Below are positions 61,131 to 64,000 of a DNA stretch of 64,000 nt, piece after piece. Below the pieces are notes generated by a model that saw only the letters and a list, made by a program, of their open reading frames with translations, ran no database searches and had not been told where the DNA came from. Each line of letters opens with the position of its first letter. Position 1 is the first letter of the stretch. The position numbers were made by a program, and so were the translations under genes. Source of the DNA: DATJPR01 sp963811705 (GTDB lineage Bacteria > Bacteroidota > Ignavibacteria > UBA10030 > UBA6906); the NCBI GenBank assembly GCA_963811705.1, contig CAWESL010000003.1, forward strand, positions 124,001 through 188,000. Reading direction: 5' to 3'.

Positions 61131-62189
61131 TCAGCGATCCTTCCCCAGGAACACGCGATCAATGCTATAGCCGAGTTGCGAAAGATCCAGGAGGTGCGAT
61201 TCGAGAAACTCGCGGACCGTCTCCGACGAGATCGCCTGGGAAATGCCATATTCGATTTGCGTCCTGCGTTCGATGAACATCTGTCCCGTGTACGGAAGGT
61301 CCAGATCGATTTCATCCGCCTCATGATCGCGGCCGGGTGTCAGGACGTAGCTCGTATGAGCAGGGACCATCTTGATCAGGCCCACGACTTCGAAATTTGG
61401 AATCCCGTCCCGGATGGCGAGACAAATCCCGCCGCTGAACCCTCTCCCGAAGACGGCATCCACGATGAACGAATGCCTCCGGTCCTTGTCCGGGCTACTG
61501 ACGATCCCCTTCGTTACGACTTTTGTCCCGGCAGGATATCCAAACAGATAGAGAAACGTCCCCCAGTGCAGCTCTTCGGAGCTCCCGAGCGGATACGCGA
61601 GAACCGGCGGCAGCAGCGGCTGCGACGTCTCATAGGAATGCCCGACTACGGCGAGGTCATTCACACGGTCGAGAGCCAGAACGTCAACGGTCCCCCCTTC
61701 GGGAAGTGTGGCGACGTACAACGCCGTTCGCTTGAGAAGGGAAAATGTGGCGACGTATGGGCTCGGCTTTCGGTCGGGCCCGGGGAAATAGGCGACGAGC
61801 GTGTCGGGGAACGCGACAATGTGGGCGCACGTGAGAAATGCGATCTTCCGACTTCCCGAGTAAATAATCGTTGCGGTGCCGGACGTCGAACTGTTGGAGT
61901 AGACCGAGGTCTGCTCATGCGCATTCAGCACAGCGTTGTTGACATCCTCAAGGCGGAAATGCTCTTGCGGACCGAAGAAATAGGTTTTGTAGTAGGCAAT
62001 GGAGTTGAGCCGCTGGACGGATTCGCCGATGCGTTCGAGATAGGAGGACGAGGGAGTCGAGGGGAATTCCGAATCGTACTCCCCGTCGGCAATCGGCGAG
62101 CGCGAGGCGGAATGCTCGACGGAAGAGCAGGATGAAAAGACAATCACCACACAACTGACCAAAAGGGTTCGGATCGCGGGGCACGGCAT
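61131..62189 (-). CDS. trypsin-like serine protease, predicted lipoprotein
   Basis: A 352-residue exported protein. The N-terminus (IRTLLVSCVVIVFSSCSSVE) looks like a lipoprotein signal with C21 as the lipid site. The central domain shows a chymotrypsin-fold triad: H123 in IAFLTCAHIV, D178 in ALDRVNDLAVV and S252 in GRGFSGGICLAI. The family is like HtrA-type trypsins without a PDZ domain. The C-terminal 60 residues are helical. ATG 62189 has GGAGGACTT. It lies 14 bp after the RluB-type gene, likely co-transcribed. Target unknown; it could take part in envelope protein quality control. Confidence 0.82.
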   Translation of the reverse strand: MPCPAIRTLLVSCVVIVFSSCSSVEHSASRSPIADGEYDSEFPSTPSSSYLERIGESVQRLNSIAYYKTYFFGPQEHFRLEDVNNAVLNAHEQTSVYSNSSTSGTATIIYSGSRKIAFLTCAHIVAFPDTLVAYFPGPDRKPSPYVATFSLLKRTALYVATLPEGGTVDVLALDRVNDLAVVGHSYETSQPLLPPVLAYPLGSSEELHWGTFLYLFGYPAGTKVVTKGIVSSPDKDRRHSFIVDAVFGRGFSGGICLAIRDGIPNFEVVGLIKMVPAHTSYVLTPGRDHEADEIDLDLPYTGQMFIERRTQIEYGISQAISSETVREFLESHLLDLSQLGYSIDRVFLGKDR

Positions 62190-62203
62190 AAGTCCTCCGT
62201 CGT

Positions 62204-62962
62204 TCAGGTGAACACGTCTTCGATCCCCGCCAGCTCCTTCAACGCCCGCACTTCCCCCTTCGTCAGCGACCGCGTTTCCCCGCGGGCCAACCCTGACTTG
62301 GTAATGGGGCCGTACGCGACCCGGTCGAGTTTCCGGACGCGATACCCGAAGTGTTCGAACATCCTTCGCACCTGGCGGTTGCGCCCTTCGTGAATCACGA
62401 CACCGATCTCCTTCCCCTTCCCTCCGGGGAGGACAATCACTTCCGCCGGTGCGGTCTTTCCGTCCTCCAGTTGAATTCCCCGTGCCAGGCTGCTCCGATG
62501 CGCGGGTTCCAGCGACGTCTCAAGACTCACATGATAGGATTTGGGGATCTCGTGGCGCGGGTGCATGAGGTGATGCGCAAACTCTCCGTCGTTCGTCAAC
62601 AGCAGGACGCCCGTCGTATTCCGGTCAAGCCTCCCGATGGGATAGATACGCTGGCGCGATTTGACAAGTTGCATCACGGTTTGGCGTCCACGCTCGTCGC
62701 TCAATGTCGTGATGGTGTCTTTGGGCTTGTTCAAGAGAAGATAAACATTGCTCTCGGCCGGCGTGACCGGCTTCCCGCTCACGGTCACGTGATCGACGGA
62801 GAGCCGGACCTTGGTCGCAAGATCGGTCACGACCACCCGGTTCACGCGCACCTGGCCTGCCCGGATGAGGTCCTCGGCCTTCCGCCGGGAGGTCACGCCG
62901 GACATGCTCAGGTATCGGTTCAGCCGGACTTCTTCCCCCGACCGGGAGATTTCGCGTTTCAC
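62204..62962 (-). CDS. 23S rRNA pseudouridine synthase, RluB/RsuA family
   Basis: A 252-residue enzyme: S4 domain (RLNRYLSMSGVTSRRKAEDLIRAGQVRVN), then the PSUS domain with YLLLNKPKDTITTLSDERGRQTVMQLV, IYPIGRLDRNTTGVLLLTNDGEFAHHLMHPRHEIPKSYHV (catalytic Asp in GRLDRNTTG) and IHEGRNRQVRRMFEHFGYRVRKLDRVAYGP. Length and motifs fit RluB, which modifies U2605 of 23S rRNA; RsuA/RluE cannot be excluded. GTG 62962 has GGGAGGAG and overlaps the scpB stop (GTGA). scpA-scpB-rluB is a common gene order. Confidence 0.96.
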   Translation of the reverse strand: MKREISRSGEEVRLNRYLSMSGVTSRRKAEDLIRAGQVRVNRVVVTDLATKVRLSVDHVTVSGKPVTPAESNVYLLLNKPKDTITTLSDERGRQTVMQLVKSRQRIYPIGRLDRNTTGVLLLTNDGEFAHHLMHPRHEIPKSYHVSLETSLEPAHRSSLARGIQLEDGKTAPAEVIVLPGGKGKEIGVVIHEGRNRQVRRMFEHFGYRVRKLDRVAYGPITKSGLARGETRSLTKGEVRALKELAGIEDVFT

Positions 62963-63657
62963 GGTTTCTCCTCCCCGCCCGTCGTTTGCTCTCCTTGCCA
63001 CTCGCCGGCAGGCATTCCCGCCTCGTGTTCTTCCTGGAGACGTTTTTCTTCCATCTCCTTGAGCAGCCTTTTTTCCACTTCGTACTCTGCCTCGGCGAGC
63101 AGTTCATTGATCTCCCGCGGCTTCGGAAGCTCCGAAAGATCGTTCAGGCCGAAGTGCTTGAGAAAGTCGCGCGTCGTTCCGTAGAGAAGCGGACGCCCGG
63201 GCGAAGCAGCCCTGCCGACCACCGTCACGAGATTTCGCTCCATGAGGGACCGGAGGACATAGTCCGCATTGACCCCGCGGATCGCCTCGATTTCCGGTTT
63301 TGTGACCGGCTGCTTATAGGCGATCACCGCGAGACTTTCCAGTGCGGACACCGAGAGTTTCCTTTTTGACCGTTCACGGACCATCCGTCCGAGCCAGACG
63401 CCGAATTGCGGCTGCGTGGCGAACTGGTATCCTCCCGCAACCTTCACAATGCGAAAGGCCCGTCCCGCCTGTCCATAGTCTCTGTTCAGGTCTTCGATAA
63501 CGCCGAGAAGGCGTTCCGGCGAGATGGGCCGCCCCTCGCCCGCGCCGTCCGGTGTCAGAATCTCCACAATCTGCCGGAGAGACAGCGGCTCGTCGGTTGC
63601 GAACAGCAACGCCTCCACAACCTCTTTTTCCGATGGCAGCGTTCCCTGCGTGCTCAT
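62959..63657 (-). CDS. scpB: segregation and condensation protein B
   Basis: A 232-residue kleisin-interacting protein of the SMC-ScpAB complex. Winged-helix motifs: EKEVVEALLFATDEPLSLRQIVEIL, DLNRDYGQAGRAFRIVKVAGGYQFATQPQFGVWLGRMV, LSVSALESLAVIAYKQPVTKPEIEAIRGVNADYVLRSLMERNLV and the PGRPLLYGTTRDFLKHFGL end. The C-terminal 50 residues are acidic and helical (INELLAEAEYEVEKRLLKEMEEK). ATG 63657 overlaps the scpA stop (ATGA), GTG of rluB overlaps its end. Confidence 0.97.
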   Translation of the reverse strand: MSTQGTLPSEKEVVEALLFATDEPLSLRQIVEILTPDGAGEGRPISPERLLGVIEDLNRDYGQAGRAFRIVKVAGGYQFATQPQFGVWLGRMVRERSKRKLSVSALESLAVIAYKQPVTKPEIEAIRGVNADYVLRSLMERNLVTVVGRAASPGRPLLYGTTRDFLKHFGLNDLSELPKPREINELLAEAEYEVEKRLLKEMEEKRLQEEHEAGMPAGEWQGEQTTGGEEKP

Positions 63658-64000
63658 GACGCTCCCATGCTCACCGCGTGCATTTGCTGCGCATGCTCGA
63701 CGGCAATATCCTGCCCCTCGTTGATCGCGTAAATGTGGACGATATTCGTCTTGGTCAGCTCCAGGATGGCAATGATGGTCACGATGACCCGGAGTTTCTC
63801 CGTCATATGCATGACCATCTGCATGACCGTACCGCCCTTGTGGACGCGGAGATAGTCCAGGACGTAGGCCATTTGTTCGTCGACCGTAACGTCGAGAAGC
63901 GTCACTTCGTGGATACGCTTCTTCGGCATGTGGTCGAGCGCCGACTTGTACGCCGCGATGAGATTAAAGAGCGTGACCTCCTTCAGCAGGTCTTCGTTCT
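63654..64000 (-). CDS. scpA: segregation and condensation protein A (5' part outside window)
   Basis: The C-terminal 115 residues of ScpA, the kleisin subunit bridging SMC heads. From the right edge: DLLKEVTLFNLIAAYKSALDHMPKKRIHEVTLLDVTVDEQMAYVLDYLRVHKGG, then MQMVMHMTEKLRVIVTIIAILELTKTNIVHIYAINEGQDI, the C-terminal winged-helix part. An internal ATG at 63929 is not the gene start; the frame is open to 64000. Its stop overlaps scpB. Confidence 0.93.
   Translation of the reverse strand, partial: NEDLLKEVTLFNLIAAYKSALDHMPKKRIHEVTLLDVTVDEQMAYVLDYLRVHKGGTVMQMVMHMTEKLRVIVTIIAILELTKTNIVHIYAINEGQDIAVEHAQQMHAVSMGAS

Overview
The window looks like a chromosomal segment of a bacterium of the FCB group, most like the Ignavibacteria/Chlorobi branch. 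Evidence for this: HPr kinase beside a short ribosome hibernation factor, a YbeY whose third metal-ligand His is Asp, a TatD nuclease fused to a radical SAM domain, a DUF2795 protein, a BamA-like outer membrane protein, GH57 and GH35 enzymes, and a SAM-I riboswitch. No 16S rRNA or other decisive marker is present, so the placement is an inference. Almost every gene is on the minus strand; only the acetate/succinate permease (18193-18783) and the MetB-like enzyme (27960-29099) are on the plus strand. Many neighbours overlap by ATGA, GTGA or TGATG, so translational coupling is common. No tRNA, rRNA, insertion sequence, prophage or CRISPR array was seen.

Left part (1-18 kb) is accessory in character. 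It holds a sugar porter, an acetate kinase gene broken by one base, a DUF202 protein cut by the window edge, and a tightly coupled set (AI-2E-type permease, a 62-codon unknown protein, a RibD-C-like reductase, a HAD hydrolase). Then follow secreted tryptophan/tyrosine-rich proteins, an eRF1-like host-attachment-type protein, bacterioferritin, an orphan GrpE, DUF5661, CsbD-like and unknown proteins, a NarL-type regulator, an OmpA-like protein and a beta-helix protein. The mix suggests envelope, oxidative and general stress adaptation.

Middle part (18-31 kb): a satP permease, then a probable operon LemA - TPM protein - 1573-residue PAS/GAF histidine kinase - response regulator with a degenerate H-box-like tail - nitrilase-superfamily amidase. 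A pair of divergent promoters at 27.7 kb drives an outer membrane barrel protein leftward and a SAM-riboswitch-controlled metB-like gene rightward. A secreted GH35 beta-galactosidase closes the DNA polymerase III delta-prime / metG / TatD-rSAM gene run.

Right part (31-64 kb) is mostly housekeeping: holB, metG, bamA-like, M23 peptidase, hprK, hpf, xerC, topA, smg, ybeY, MBL hydrolase, gamma carbonic anhydrase-like protein, DUF3108 protein, S41 protease, glycosyltransferase, GH57, lysS, thioesterase, lspA, a CPBP-like/SpoIIE fusion phosphatase, two more TPM proteins, GNAT, a trypsin-like lipoprotein, an RluB-type pseudouridine synthase, scpB and the 3' part of scpA at the right edge.

The observations most worth a second look are the kinase/regulator/amidase operon, the membrane CPBP-like domain fused to a PP2C phosphatase, the coupled 62-codon gene, the acetate kinase frameshift, the 83-bp xerC/hpf out-of-frame overlap, the SAM-I riboswitch with its attenuator, and the palindromic GTAGGACGTAGG-type intergenic repeat. 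I did not find a convincing wholly new defence or mobile system.
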